Notes: generated by a model not told the origin, from the letters alone. A stretch of DNA of 64,000 nucleotides from Neoceratodus forsteri (GCA_016271365.2 CM057451.1:371091501-371155500), one strand, 5' to 3'; shown: positions 33,229-44,500, counted from the first letter of the stretch. Program-made: numbers and translations.

Positions 33229-33345
33229 TAGGAATAATGCACTCCAGGGGCGATTGGTCGCACTCTGCCTGCGGCCTGGTACCCAATCACCCCAGGCATG
33301 ACATTATCCCAGCAAGAAACACCCCCTGTCATGCATTACTCCTTT
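33229..33345. repeat. foldback with core, plus orientation, right arm interrupted
   Basis: GGAATAATGCACTCCAGGGG and CGATTGG flank the core GCACTCTGCCTGCGGCCTGG (33,260-33,279). CCAATCACCCC then follows, then about 28 unpaired bases, then CCCCCTGTCATGCATTACTCC. Confidence 0.85.
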
Positions 33346-33374
33346 ATTTACACGCACCCCTATTGGTTGATCAC

Positions 33375-33880
33375 ACTTGCTATGTTTACATGTAGTGGGG
33401 ATCAATTACTTTGTAATCAATTCTTTTCATTCAGATTACAACCCTTTCTGGTTTGCATGGAGCTGGACGGATGAGAATGAACAACCAGATTCAAAATCCT
33501 CAGTTGCTGTGTGTTTACATGGAATGGAAATCAGTCACCTTGTAATCAATTCAGACTGAGTTGATTACAAGGTGATTAATTCCCACTGCATGTAAACACA
33601 CAACAATTGAGGATTTTGAATCTGGTTGCATTCCTTTTGCAGCAGTTTCAACAGTAAGTATAGCAGAATCAATTCACAAATCAGGTTTACATGTACAAAT
33701 AACCAGGTTCAAAATAGTCAATGCTTTTGAACCACTGCAGTTGAACCCGGTTCCGACTGAAACAGGAACCCAACTCAGAATGAGTTTACGTGAGCTTCCA
33801 GTTGAGGAATACAGCAATGATTCCACTGAAACTGGAGTTTAAACCAGGTTCCAGTGTGCATGTAAACAAGGCAACTGAGC
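33375..33880. mobile_element. MITE-like element with GTTTACATG termini and internal foldback
   Basis: Outer GCTATGTTTACATG and GCATGTAAACAAGG are inverted. Inside, 33,482-33,630 is a near-perfect foldback (ACCAGATTCAAAATCCTCA, GTGTGTTTACATG and CACCTTGTAATCAA with their complements) around TTCAGACTGAG. Elements with GTTTACATG ends are common nonautonomous DNA transposons in vertebrates; no transposase is present. Confidence 0.75.
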
Positions 33881-34365
33881 AGCACTGGTTGTGAAGGCAG
33901 TCATTCGCCCACCCTCCCAGCTGGCAAAAGGCTGCAGCTGTGTGACTATCATGGGGGTAGGAATATCAATAAAGGACACACTGCAGCACACTCCAGAAAA
34001 ATGAATGGCGGCCTCTTTTTTCATAGCTTTTTGTATATTTAGAGGGCATTCTGTTTAAAATCAAAGCCAGTGCTGAATTAACAAGAGTCACGAAATGTCT
34101 GCGAACAGGGGTATGGCACCACAAAGAAAGTGGAAGGGCTGCCGGCTCAATGGAGCCAAAGCACAAAACCATCCCCTCCCTTTAATGATTAAACTAAAAA
34201 TTCTGATATTACCACTGTTCTCCTTTTGAGTTTATTTGGGACTTTTCTCTGATTATGTACAAGTGTGCTCTTTAAGACACTGACTTTACATTTTTTGTCT
34301 GCTTGTGTGCATGCGTAAGAAACATTATGTGACAGCTTAGGAGAGAAGCAGGGTTTTGGAGGTGC
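33881..34365. other. no feature seen
   Basis: Unassigned sequence. Short minus-strand reading frames are not recognisable. Confidence 0.4.
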
Positions 34366-34450
34366 GGCACTCTGGCGGCCAGTGCCCCCACTGCATTTAG
34401 AGGCTTAGTCCCCTTTCCCAAATGCAGTGGCATGCTGCTGCTGACACTAG
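34366..34450. repeat. pair of short hairpins
   Basis: GGCACTCTGGCGGCCAGTGCC is followed by CACTGCATTT ... AAATGCAGTG with a loop of about 21 nt. Confidence 0.7.
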
Positions 34451-34587
34451 TTCAGCAAGCGTGCCACCAACTTGAAACAAAACCACTGCTGCAATGAGGG
34501 AGGAACCCATCACTGCAGGGCGGTACCTTGCCTGGTGTAACATTTTCAGTAACATGGCGGCTGTCGCCATCCGCCTCAGAGTCTCCA

Positions 34588-34795
34588 TGAAAGCCAATGG
34601 GGGTACACAATCCCCCTGTCGGCATGCCCCATCCCCAGTTCATTTGCCGACGGGGGAGCCCACTCCCCGTCGGCATAATGTCCCCTCAGAGATCTTGTTT
34701 GCCGAGGGGGTGCCCAATTCCCTCGGCATCATGCCCCCAACACAGATCCTTTTTTGTCGATGGGGCCCAATACCCATTGGCTCCAGCCCCCAAAA
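34588..34795. repeat. tandem hairpin repeat, four units of about 53-55 bp
   Basis: Units begin near 34,588, 34,643, 34,698 and 34,753. Each has a stem: GCCGACGGGG/CCCCGTCGGC in the second, GCCGAGGG/CCCTCGGC in the third, TCGATGGG/CCCATTGG in the fourth, and a weaker GGGGG/CCCCC stem in the first. Stem bases differ between units but mostly remain paired, with loops of similar wording (GAGCCCACT, GGTGCCCAATT, GCCCAATA). Confidence 0.8.
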
Positions 34796-35089
34796 AGAAA
34801 CATGCAGGTGGAACACTGGGAGCCCACCTCAGCGCATCAAATCTACCTGCAAAAAGAAAACCTTCCCACAGTGCCTTTTTTACCTGAAAATAAAACGGTC
34901 CTTCACAGGCTGGTACCCCTCCTCCAAACTGCACCCACATCCCAGCCCCCACCCCATACTTACCTCCAAAGCCTGGCGCAACGATCTTCAGTGGACCGGG
35001 AACACATCTGCGCTCTTCAAAGACGGCCGTGAACTGAAGAAATGCTGGTAAGCTGTATAATGGCATAAATGGTTTTTTTTCCAACTTAG

Positions 35090-35840
35090 GTGAATATCTC
35101 GGCCATTTCTGCAAATTTTGGCACCAAATTTTCAACATGGGGTTCTTGGTACCCCACCTCATGAATTCAGTCACTGTCATGTTGTTATTTGATCCCGAAA
35201 GATGATTTCGCAATCATTACGTGGAATCAACTTTCGGGACTGAGTAACGAAACAGTGTTACTGTTCATGAGGTGGGCTCCCAAGAGACCTATGTTGCAAA
35301 TTTGGTGAAAAATTTCCAAAAAATATCTGTTATGAGCGTGCAACGCACAGTTTCTACACACGCTCGTAACTTCGAGAATTTAATATTTTCACTCCAGATT
35401 TTCAGCATTGCCATTTTTGCACACCTCTTTATGAACAGTACAGCTGCCATTGTTCACATCCTGCCCGAAATGTGGGAAATCAGTGTTCGGGGCAGATTAA
35501 CAAAATCACAGTGACACTGTTCATAAACGGAGGTCCCAAAATGCCTATGGTGAAAATTTGGTAAGAACAATTCACAAAGTGACTGTATTACGAGCGTGCA
35601 TTTCGCAGTTTCCAAGCACACTCATAACTTCGAGAATTTTTTATATTTTCACTCCAGATTTTCAACACTGACATTTTTCCACACCTCTTTATGAACAGGA
35701 TAGCTGTCATTTTTCACATCCTGCCCGAACGCTGTAGCAAATCAACATTCGAGACAGATTAACAAAATCACAGTGCTACTGTTCAGGAGCAGAGGTACCA
35801 AATGCTTTCATGAAGTGTGGGTCACAAAAAGGCCATGTTG
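35090..35840. repeat. about 260-bp tandem modules, each palindromic
   Basis: ACACCTCTTTATGAACAG occurs at 35,421 and 35,681 (260 bp apart), and CACTCCAGATTTTCA recurs with it. The first module mirrors CACCAAATTTTCAACATGGG and CCCCACCTCATGAA (35,120-35,165) against TTCATGAGGTGGG and TTGCAAATTTGGTG (35,260-35,310). A second hairpin type, GAGCGTG ... CACGCTC, alternates with it (35,334-35,370), and the centre hairpin CCCGAAA ... TTTCGGG recurs in worn form. Confidence 0.8.
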
Positions 35841-36282
35841 AAAATCTGTAGTGCAAATACCAACAAACGCCCAGGGCATTACGGTTCCTAACCATAGCAT
35901 CCCACCCTGTACAGACTGACAGGCGTCAGGGGTGTGCCTTTGAATTGCTGGCTGTAATGCTCATGACATTCCACCCCCATCCTGCAGCCAATGACAGGCA
36001 TAGAGGTGTGCCTTGGACTCTTTGGCCCCAGACTTCATCCCATTCTCCTATACTGTACCCATTTCAGCGTATGTCCTTATAAAATGGGTAGGCTAAACCA
36101 GTCAATCAGAGATCAAGCTCACCATGCATGGAATATGTTCCATGCATATGCAAAAAAAGAGGATGGCAGTAAAAAGGCTAAAATCACTAAGCCTTAGAAT
36201 GCTGGCAAATAAAAATGCCGCCATTATCGTTTCCTCGCTAAAAGCAGTCTCCCTTGCTTATACTATTGCAGTTTACATCCTA

Positions 36283-36606
36283 TCTTTCAGAAAAAGAGAT
36301 GTGCAAGAACAAGGGGACACAATTTGAAGATGGAGGGGGTGGTTCAGGGGCTACGTGAGGAAGTATTTTTTTACAGAGAGGGTGGTGGATGCATGGAACA
36401 GCCTTCCTGAGGAGGTTGTGGGGTCTAAAACTGTGGGAGAATTCAAGAATGCAAGGGACAGACATAAGGGAATTTTTGTGGGGGGGTAGGAAGAAATAGG
36501 CTGTTGGCTAACTAGGATCTGCAGCTTATCCTGTAGGTAGGGAAACGGGCAGACTAGGTAGGCCAAGCAGTCCTTATCTGCTGTCAAAAGTCTATGTTTC
36601 TATATA
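36283..36606 (+). mobile_element. 5'-truncated CR1 3' end
   Basis: Starts within the end of ORF2 (TTTCAGAAAAAGAGATGTGC) and ends CAAAAGTCTATGTTTCTATA. Nearly the same as 13,480-13,806. Confidence 0.93.
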
Positions 36607-37322
36607 TGTGAAAGTACCACAACAAAAATTACAGTACATATATTTTGTAAACTGCTATGACAGTTTCCTTCCTGCGCTCTGTTGTGAAATCGCCCACAAA
36701 ATCTTTTTTCCACACGTTACGAGGATTTCTGTTTTTATGTCCTACATTTTACTGAGTTACAGTACTCTTCAAGCAAGAATTGGAATGGCCAAAAACCCTC
36801 CATCTCTCTATCTGCAGGTGTAGAGCAGGCCCATCCCATCCAGCTGCAGGCGCTCATGCGATGTGTTCATTGTGGTTCATCCATTGCTGATGTTATTGCC
36901 GAGGCAGGCAGTGGTGCGCTGTAGCACCTGAAGCAGCTCCGGAGGTGGAGGCTCAGTGAGAAGAGATGGGGATACAGGCTGGAGCAATCCCATTCTTCCG
37001 TACTCAAAGTTCGGCTGGTAGCTTTAATATCCCTGTTTGTTTTATTGGCAGGCTGGTCAGTGGGCTTCACTTTTCCATAGTCCCTCCGTGTGGCAGGAGA
37101 ACAGACGATTGCTGGGAATTAGGGTGTGAGTGAGAGACAGAAAAGCACAGTTCCTGTTTGGTCTACGTGGCCAGCAGGACAGGCTCCACAGCAACATGAT
37201 GTCATTTTCAATTTGGCGGAAGGACTATTTTATAAAAAAATACTTACCTAAATATCCCTTTTACATGTATAAAAACTTGTTTTTTATAAGTAAAAACTTT
37301 TTAAAAAAGTAGCCAATTTTAT
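36607..37322. other. no feature seen
   Basis: Unassigned. A 67-aa minus-strand frame (36,867-37,070) is not recognisable. Confidence 0.4.
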
Positions 37323-37473
37323 AAGCGCAATAAGACACTCCAGGTGTGTGCATGGAACATATTTACCGCACGCCATGGGCTAAAGGCACTCGGCCAAGGC
37401 CTCATGCCTTATTACACCCCTGGCCATGTCGTAAAATATGTTCCATGCACACCCTGTCGTGTCTTATTGCTTA
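37323..37473. repeat. 151-bp foldback with core, plus orientation
   Basis: AAGCGCAATAAGACACTCCA, GGTGTGTGCATGGAACATAT and TTAC pair with GTAAAATATGTTCCATGCAC and ACCCTGTCGTGTCTTATTGC. The core GGCACTCGGCCAAGGCCTCA is at 37,385-37,404. Ends match 32,811-32,958 while the inner arms do not. Confidence 0.95.
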
Positions 37474-37477
37474 CTTA

Positions 37478-37640
37478 TGGAATGGGGTGACTGAAGCCGA
37501 ACACCCCAAGGCACACCTCAACACTTGTCGATGTCTGCAGGATAGGGTGAGGAGAAATGGCGTGAGCATTATGCACGATGACCCAAAGGCATACCCCAAT
37601 GCCTGTCCATCTCTGCAGGGTGGAGGTGGGGTTCACGTGA
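37478..37640. repeat. two-copy direct repeat of about 75 bp
   Basis: ACCCCAAGGCACACCTCAAC...TGTCTGCAGGATAGGGTGAGG is followed by ACCCAAAGGCATACCCCAATG...CTCTGCAGGGTGGAGGTGGGG. An open frame over both (37,346-37,831) starts inside the adjacent foldback and is not recognisable. Confidence 0.65.
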
Positions 37641-37831
37641 AGTTCAATACTTCACTGTCGCCTATTCTGCATCAGTCTAACTCCTGCACTTCCAATGCTA
37701 ATACCAGCAAGCCAACATTTGGCATTGACAAATGCTTGCTTTTAAAAGAGGACACTCACATTTCTGTACATTTGGGTTTCCAGTTTTTCTCAGAAATCGC
37801 CAGACAGACCAATGTCCGTCTTTCAGGATAA

Positions 37832-39620
37832 TACCCTGGTCCCAGGAATGAACCCTGTTCTGCCCATGTCCCCATCTTCACTAGCCCCAGCTACCTCCTA
37901 TGATTCTTACCTCTGTGGCAAGGGTTCCGGGGGGAAGGCCATCTTCCCCCCCCTCCCAGCAGTCCACTATGTGGACTAGGATTCTGTGCTGATGGGCACT
38001 AAAACCCAGGGGAGTACATGGCCCAGGGCGTTATTAAGGTGGACATGTTTCTTCCCCTGGATCGTTGGTCCCTCCCACCTCATGATGTGAGCGCAGCCTA
38101 TGCTGGACTTATACATATGAAGCACATCTCCTGAGGCAGAAGCAGGCTCCCTGACCCAGCTGCAGGGGCTGCTGCAGTGCCAGAACTTGCCATCAACTCT
38201 CCCGGGCTAAGGCACACTGCCACACGGCAGCTACCTCAGCCAGGCCTGCTTCCTGATGTTTATGCGACAACTTGGGTTCTATCCTGAATCCTAGCCATCT
38301 GCATGGCTGTAGAGCCGCTAGGTCATTGGCGCAGCCTAACAGGCAAACTTTCACGGGTCAAGTCAGATTTTCTAGTAAAGAGGCCGGCCCACTGCACTAC
38401 CAAGAGGGAGTCCCAGATATGTATCCCCGACCCCAGGACTTCTGAAGCAAGTTGGCAGGAATGGAAGTAGCATCGGATGCTAGACACAATCCTCCTTAGC
38501 ATGAGTGGGTGGCTTGCATCACAGCATGGCTGCACCTTTGGTTAGCAACCACCTCTAATCAACTTTCCAAAACTAAGTGATGCCTTGTGATAGGGATGTA
38601 GTGTGTCCCCCTGCTCAAGCCATCAGAGGGGCAGAGAAATATATGGCTGGCATAGAGTAGGGACAGAGACTGGTGGATACTTACTTGGTAGGGATTGGAC
38701 TACCAGCTGCATGGAGTCATAATACAATCCCTTACCCTTCTTAGCATATAAACTCATGAGTGTTCTTTGAGATGCCTTATTGGAATGCAAGACTATTAAA
38801 TAGGTTTTGGATTTAGAGTATAACTGGTGCTCTTTAAAAAAAAAAAAAAAAAGAGTCTAAGGTTACTTATAAACACGAAATGTAGTGAGTATAAGCAAAG
38901 TCAAATTGAAACCATTTCTACAGTTTGTCATCTGATGATTTTTTTGGGGGGGGATGCCACCAGCTGGCCACTCCTTCAGGCTGCCAATGGACCACCATCC
39001 CACCGCATCCTCCCTCAGCCCCATTCCCCCCCCTCATGTCGCATCCCGGTAGACCCGACATATCTCATTGCTGGGGGCCCCTTCCCTGGGCCCACAAGAG
39101 GGGAGATAGGGTCCGAATCCGTACTGGGCAAGCAATGGGGGATTGGCTCTGGAGGCTACTACCAGGGCTTTGTGCCTTGAGGGGATCTGGGTGACCGAAC
39201 AGCGATTTTCCATTGTCTCCCCAACCCACCTACCTCCCACACACTGGTCTGGCCACAGCGGTGTCCTGGGGGTGGGGGCGTTCTGCAGCATCGAGGCTCA
39301 CGCCGCCAAGAATGCCTTACCTCAAGCCACTGCCAGGAAGTGCCTAACAAGCAGTCCGGTACTGTTACCCCACTCCGGGGAAGGAAGCATCCAAAGGATG
39401 CTCTTAACTCCCTCCCTGCTGGTCTCTACTCTTGATGTCTGGGTTTGAGGATTTTAAAGCGCTAGTAACGTAAAAAAAACAAGTAGGCACAAAATGTTAG
39501 CATTTCTAAAAGTTGTCCCTTATTACTTCTTATTTCTCAATTGTTTTTTTTTCCTTTTCTTTGTGCTTATCAGAAAGTTTTCTATCTAATAGCACTGGGT
39601 GTAATGTGAAAAGTGGTGCT
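37832..39620. other. no feature seen
   Basis: Includes a poly-A run near 38,835-38,852 and a GC-richer stretch (38,950-39,450) with short frames on both strands. No recognised gene or element. Confidence 0.4.
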
Positions 39621-39639
39621 TTACCTAGAAGCAGACATT

Positions 39640-39775
39640 ATCTTGGTGGTGGTAGTAGTAGTACCAGCAGTCGTAGTAGTAGTGATAACTTTATTTATAA
39701 GGTGCCCTTCACCGAAGCTCGGGGCATTGTACAAGAACTGACAGGTAATTAAAACCAGTACAATACATTACTAAA
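39640..39775 (-). mobile_element. GTA-rich simple repeat joined to a LINE 3' tail
   Basis: A (GTA)n-like tract runs into AACTTTATTTATAAGGTGCC, then CACCGAAGCTCGGGGC. This has the reverse-complement form of an L2-type 3' end and resembles 41,535-41,570. Confidence 0.5.
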
Positions 39776-40269
39776 TAAATAAATAACTTAAAATGAACAA
39801 AAGAAGCACCAATCCAATATTTCTGTTAAAATTAGAGAAGTAACTGAATCACAGGTAATAGTGGAAACTAATTTTGGTCCCCAAATGCCTGCCTAAACAG
39901 GTAGTTTTTTTTTTTTTTGAAACTTCAAATTTTATCAAACTTTGGGTATATGACAAGAATTCATACTGTACAATCAGGTCTTCCAATACAAGAAAGTTGA
40001 GGTAGAGCTCAGGTAGAAACTACCTGATTAATCACCTTACTAATACATGTATCTCTTCTCTTCCAGGTACATTTGGTGAGATTCTATGACCTGCTAACTG
40101 GAACTGGACTCTATGTTTTATTTAATACCAGCTGTGTTTTGGGAAAGTTCCACTTAAAGTCACATAACCCTTTTTAACAACATATGTACATAACACAGAT
40201 ACATAATAAAGCAACATTAAATATAGGAACCCTGATTTAAGGCTGGCATTTTTATTTTCAGTACCATGA
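39776..40269. other. no feature seen
   Basis: AT-rich with a T-run near 39,907-39,918. Nothing recognised. Confidence 0.4.
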
Positions 40270-40456
40270 TGCGATTTGAGAAAGATTGGGAGAGACTGGT
40301 AAACTTGGACAAAGACAATAACAAGGGGTCTGGGGGTTATCTCTCAGCTATAATATAAGTAAATGAGAACCAACGGGGGGGGGGACACCAGATATAAGAT
40401 CTTCTGACCCTTTGTCGGTTTACCGGGGCCTCTTCTGTATCGGGAGTTCTGTTACC

Positions 40457-43400
40457 TTAGTACTCGAAAGCCTGCTGCTCCAGAACCGGGATACCCTGTA
40501 ACTCCTCTATCAGGTGCATGAAAGGTAGCCAAATTTGGAAATATTTGTCTTTCTGCAGACGCAATTCTGCAGTGATTCTCTCTACCCTGGAAAGGTCCTG
40601 GATAACAGTGATCCACTCCTCCACTGTAGGCGTGATCTGGGATAGCCAGTGTCTGGTTATGGCCTTGCCCGCTGCTGCCAACAGTATGCCAATGAAAGAC
40701 CTTGGGCCATTGGATCTTTTGCCTTTGGGTAGGAGACCTAATACCAAAGTCTGAAAACCAAGTGCTTGTTCGCAGGCCATTATCTTCCCCATATGTTCAC
40801 CCACTTCTATCCAAAAAGGTTGTATAATAGGGCATTCCCAGAAAATGTGTAGGTGGGAGCCCTTGTCTCCACAATTTCTCCAGCACAAATCAGAGTTCCC
40901 CTTTTCGTAACACTTAGTCCTTGTGGGGGTGTTAAAAAATCTTGAGACAACTTTTCATCTGAATTCTTTCCAGTTGTTAGAAGCTGAGGTACACTTAACT
41001 CCCTCCCAGATCATCTTCCAACTGTCCTCAGCTAATTGAGTGCCGAACTCCAACTCCCATTCTGTTTGACATTGGGAGGTGGCATATCTTTAGAGACTCT
41101 ATGGGCAATCTGTAACCTGAAAATTAATTTCCTTTCCCCCATGTTCAAGATCGAGTCCCATATGGTTTGTATCAGCAGGTGGGGGGGGGGGTTGTTGTGT
41201 ATCTATTAAGTTGGTTCCTGTTTTAAGAAATTATGCTACTTGGAGATATCTAAAAAAATGAGATCTAGGGAATTGGAATTCCTACTGTAGTGTTTGGAAA
41301 GTTTTAATTTGTCCTAATTTATGGAATTGACTAAAAACCTGAGGCCCTTTCTTTTCCATATGGAGAAGGCATAGTCCATCCTTGGGGAGAAATGGTGCAG
41401 CAAGTGATTTCAGTTTTACTAGACAATGTGTCTTCAGTCCCTAAGTCTTGTTTTATTTCCCCTCATACTCTGTATGTATGTTTATTTAATCCAGGGGTTC
41501 GATATACCTTTTTTAGTGAGACAATAAAGATAATAATAAACTTTATTTGTATGGAGCCTTTCAAAAACCAAGGCGCCTTAACAATATTAAAATCACAAAA
41601 TAAAACAAACATTTCAGTAACAAAAATGTCAAACTGGTATCATCCAATAATTAGTTACCAAAAGCTTGGCACCATAGAAAAGCTTTTAGTGCCTGCTTAA
41701 AAAATTCCACGGTCGTGCACTCACAAAACCAATGGGGTAGAGAATTCCAAAGAGTAGGGGCGGCATACACAAATGCTCTAGCCCATAGATGGGTTGGGGA
41801 TACATTAAAGTCCAGTTGTGGGCTTAGTCCCGTTTCACCTTGGATTTCCATTGTTACCCAGGTATTACTCGGGTAATTTGTTAAGTAATTCACCCAGGGA
41901 CTCAGTTGTGCTATTTGATAATAAGTTTGTAGATTAGGTAGCCCCAAGCTACCACCCTCCCTTACTCTCTGCAACATCTCCCATGCAATCCTGGCCCTTC
42001 GCCCTCCCCACACAAACTGATGTAAAGCTTTGATGATTTTTTTCCATTCCAAACTTGGGACTCGGAGAGGGATAATAGTGAAAAAAAAAACAAGAAACCG
42101 GAGAATATTCATCTTGATGGACTCAATCCTCCCCAATAAAGTCAGGGGAAGGATGGTCCATCTCTTCAGGTCCATCACGACTTCCTGGATCAGTTTGCCA
42201 TAATTAACATGATATAATTGTTTTAGGTCCATTGGAATGTGAATACCTAAGTATCTAACCTGCAATGAGGCCCATTTGAAGGGAATTAATTGTTCTAACT
42301 CTCTAGTGCGTGTACCACTCACTAGGATGACCTTTGTCTTGTCATTATTTATTTTAAATCCTGAGGCTTGACTGTAATCTATTAATGTCTGAAGCAATGT
42401 GGGAAAGGTATCCACAAGGTTTCGTAAATATAGCATAGTGTCATCTGAGTAAAGGGAAATTCAATCCCCCACACTACAATCCCAGTTAAGTCTGCATGTG
42501 ATCTAATAATTTGAGCTAAGGACTCCATACTAAGAGAGAAAAGGATTGGGGGAGAGGGGCATCCCTGTCTGGTTCCCCTCCCAATTTTCAGTGGGGCAGC
42601 TATTGTGCTATTATTCACTTTGACGCGAGCTGTGGAGGCATTATAAATTTCAACAATCCATTCTCTGAATTGCTCTCCAAACCCAAATTTAGCCAGAACT
42701 TCTGATAAGAAGTCCCAACGTAAGTGATCAAATGCTTTTTCTGCGTTGAGTGCTATAGCAATTTGTTGCTCCTTTCCTTCTCTCCCTTGTGCAGGATGTT
42801 CAAACAATGTCTTATGTTGTCTTTAGGGTGCCTGGTTTGGGTGGACCAGGCTAGGAGAACTGACATTCAACCTGTTAGCTAAGATTTTCGTGAAAATCTT
42901 AGAGTCCACATTCAAGAGTGATTTAGGTCTGTAGGAACTGCACACCTCTGGGGACTTACCTTCCTTTGGGATGACAGTTATGTAAGCCTCCTTCCAAGAG
43001 CCTTGGAATCCACCCTCTTCCTTACGTTTATTATAGACCTGGACTAGTAAGGGAACCAAAGGTTTGCTAAATCTCTGAAAACATTCTGCATTGAACCAAT
43101 CCGGGCCTGGTGATTTGCCACTCTTCAAATTACAGATGACCTGAGCTACCTCAGTCGAGGTTATTGGGGAGTCTAGTTGTGATTTAATATCTTCAGTGAG
43201 TTTAGGGAAGGCAACCCTATCTAAGAATGCATGGATGGAGTCCCTAGGGTTCAGTTCTATTGAGTCTAAGTTGTGTAGGGCTGCATAATAATCTTTAAAT
43301 GCTTTGGCTATATCTGTTGGGGTGAAAACCTGGGAGGGGGCTCCTTTCTTAATGGTCTGTAAGGTTTTGACATACCTGTCAACCTGGGCCTTTCTCAAAC

Positions 43401-44500
43401 GAAAAGTTAGTAACTTACTGGCTCTATTACCATGCTCATAGTATTTCTGATTCCCATACCTTAATTTCCCTTCTATTTGTTGGTCTAAGATGTTTTGTAA
43501 TTTTTTCCTGGTTTCTTTTATTTCCGTGTGTAAGTCTGCCCTATAAGTGCCACCCTGTTTTACTGTGTGCTCCAGTTGCTGCAGTTTGGTCTCCAAGGCC
43601 CTCTGTCTCTCTGTGCGCATTATTTTAAGGTGTCAGGCAAAAGAAATGATTTGCCCCCGTACTACAACTTTCAATCCATCCCAGAAACATTTGGAGTCCG
43701 GGCCCTCCCCCGAGTTATGTGTTTGATAGTCTTTAATCATTTCCTAGATGTGGGACCTGAAGTCCTCCCAGTCCAGCAGGGAGTTCATTCTCCACTGCGA
43801 TATCTTTTGCCAGTTGCCCAGCTCCAAAGTAAGTGCTATGGCTGAATGGTCTGAGACCAGGCGGGGGAGAATCTCACAGCTTCGCACTTTGTGAAAGTCT
43901 ACACTGCTACACAGAAAATAGTCGATTTTGGAGTATCATTTAGATGGGAGTAAAATGAGTAATCCCTTGCAGATTTATTAAGGTCCCTCCAGACATCCAC
44001 TAGCGCCATCTCCCGCATCTAACTGCTCTACTCATATTCTTGTTAGTAGCTGAATTTTGGGATGAGTGGTCATACTGTGAATTAGGGACACAATTGAAAT
44101 CCCCTCCCATCTAGACCATGCCTTCTCCCAGTTGCACGACCTGTTCAAAGACTTTAACGAAGAAAGTGGGGTCATCCTTATTGGGGGTATGCAGATTTAC
44201 AATATGAATCACCTGATTGAACATTCTCCCTGTTACTATGATTCCCCTACCAGCTTCCAGGATGACTTCTGAAATAATTTCAAAAGGTACATCTCTTCGA
44301 AAGAGAATAGCCACTCCTGCCCGTTTCCCCGATGGATGAGAGGTATAACCCACCCCTCCGACGCAGTTTCACTTTAGTTTGGTGTGCTCTATGTCTGATA
44401 GTTTAGTTTCCTGAATGAGACTAATGTCAGATGTTGTCTGCTTTAAATAGTGGAGAATCTTGGTCCACTTTATAGGGAAATTGATACCCTGAACATTCAT
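40457..44500 (-). pseudogene. L1 ORF2 (endonuclease and reverse transcriptase)
   Basis: The endonuclease begins MNVQGINFPIKWTKILHYLK at 44,500; SLIQETKLSD carries the catalytic Glu, and GVAILFRRDVPF lies at about 44,320. The linker and RT start at 43,620-42,823 (QRFSKPLVPLLVQVYNK; FQGSWKEAYITVIPKEGKS; SSYRPKSLLNVDSKIFTKIL). Palm motifs are ALNAEKAFDHLRWDFL near 42,750 (Asp), GTRQGCPSPPILFSL near 42,560, and a YSDD catalytic pair read across a frameshift near 42,440. Downstream is LVSGTRTRELEQLIPF. The C-terminal Cys region is MCWRNCGDKGSHLHIFWEC near 40,888. Several frameshifts and one nested insertion are present. Confidence 0.85.
41517..41790 (-). mobile_element. L2-like LINE 3' end inserted in the L1
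   Basis: Read on minus it gives ARAFVYAAPTLWNSLPHWF, the LWNSLP ending of L2-type ORF2, then a tail containing AATAATAAACTTTATT on plus. The L1 frame runs straight into it, so the 261-aa open frame 41,651-42,436 is an accidental fusion of two elements. Confidence 0.75.

Noticed and set aside
34494..35051. 185-aa plus and 175-aa minus frames
   Set aside because: They run through the tandem hairpins and unassigned sequence, with no recognisable domain and no splice or promoter context.
37346..37831. 161-aa frame
   Set aside because: It begins inside a foldback arm and continues over a direct repeat; no homology recognised.
38827..39448. GC-richer stretch with frames on both strands, considered as an AGO3 first exon
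   Set aside because: The expected short AGO3 start followed by a donor was not found, and MENRCSVTQIP on the minus strand does not match.
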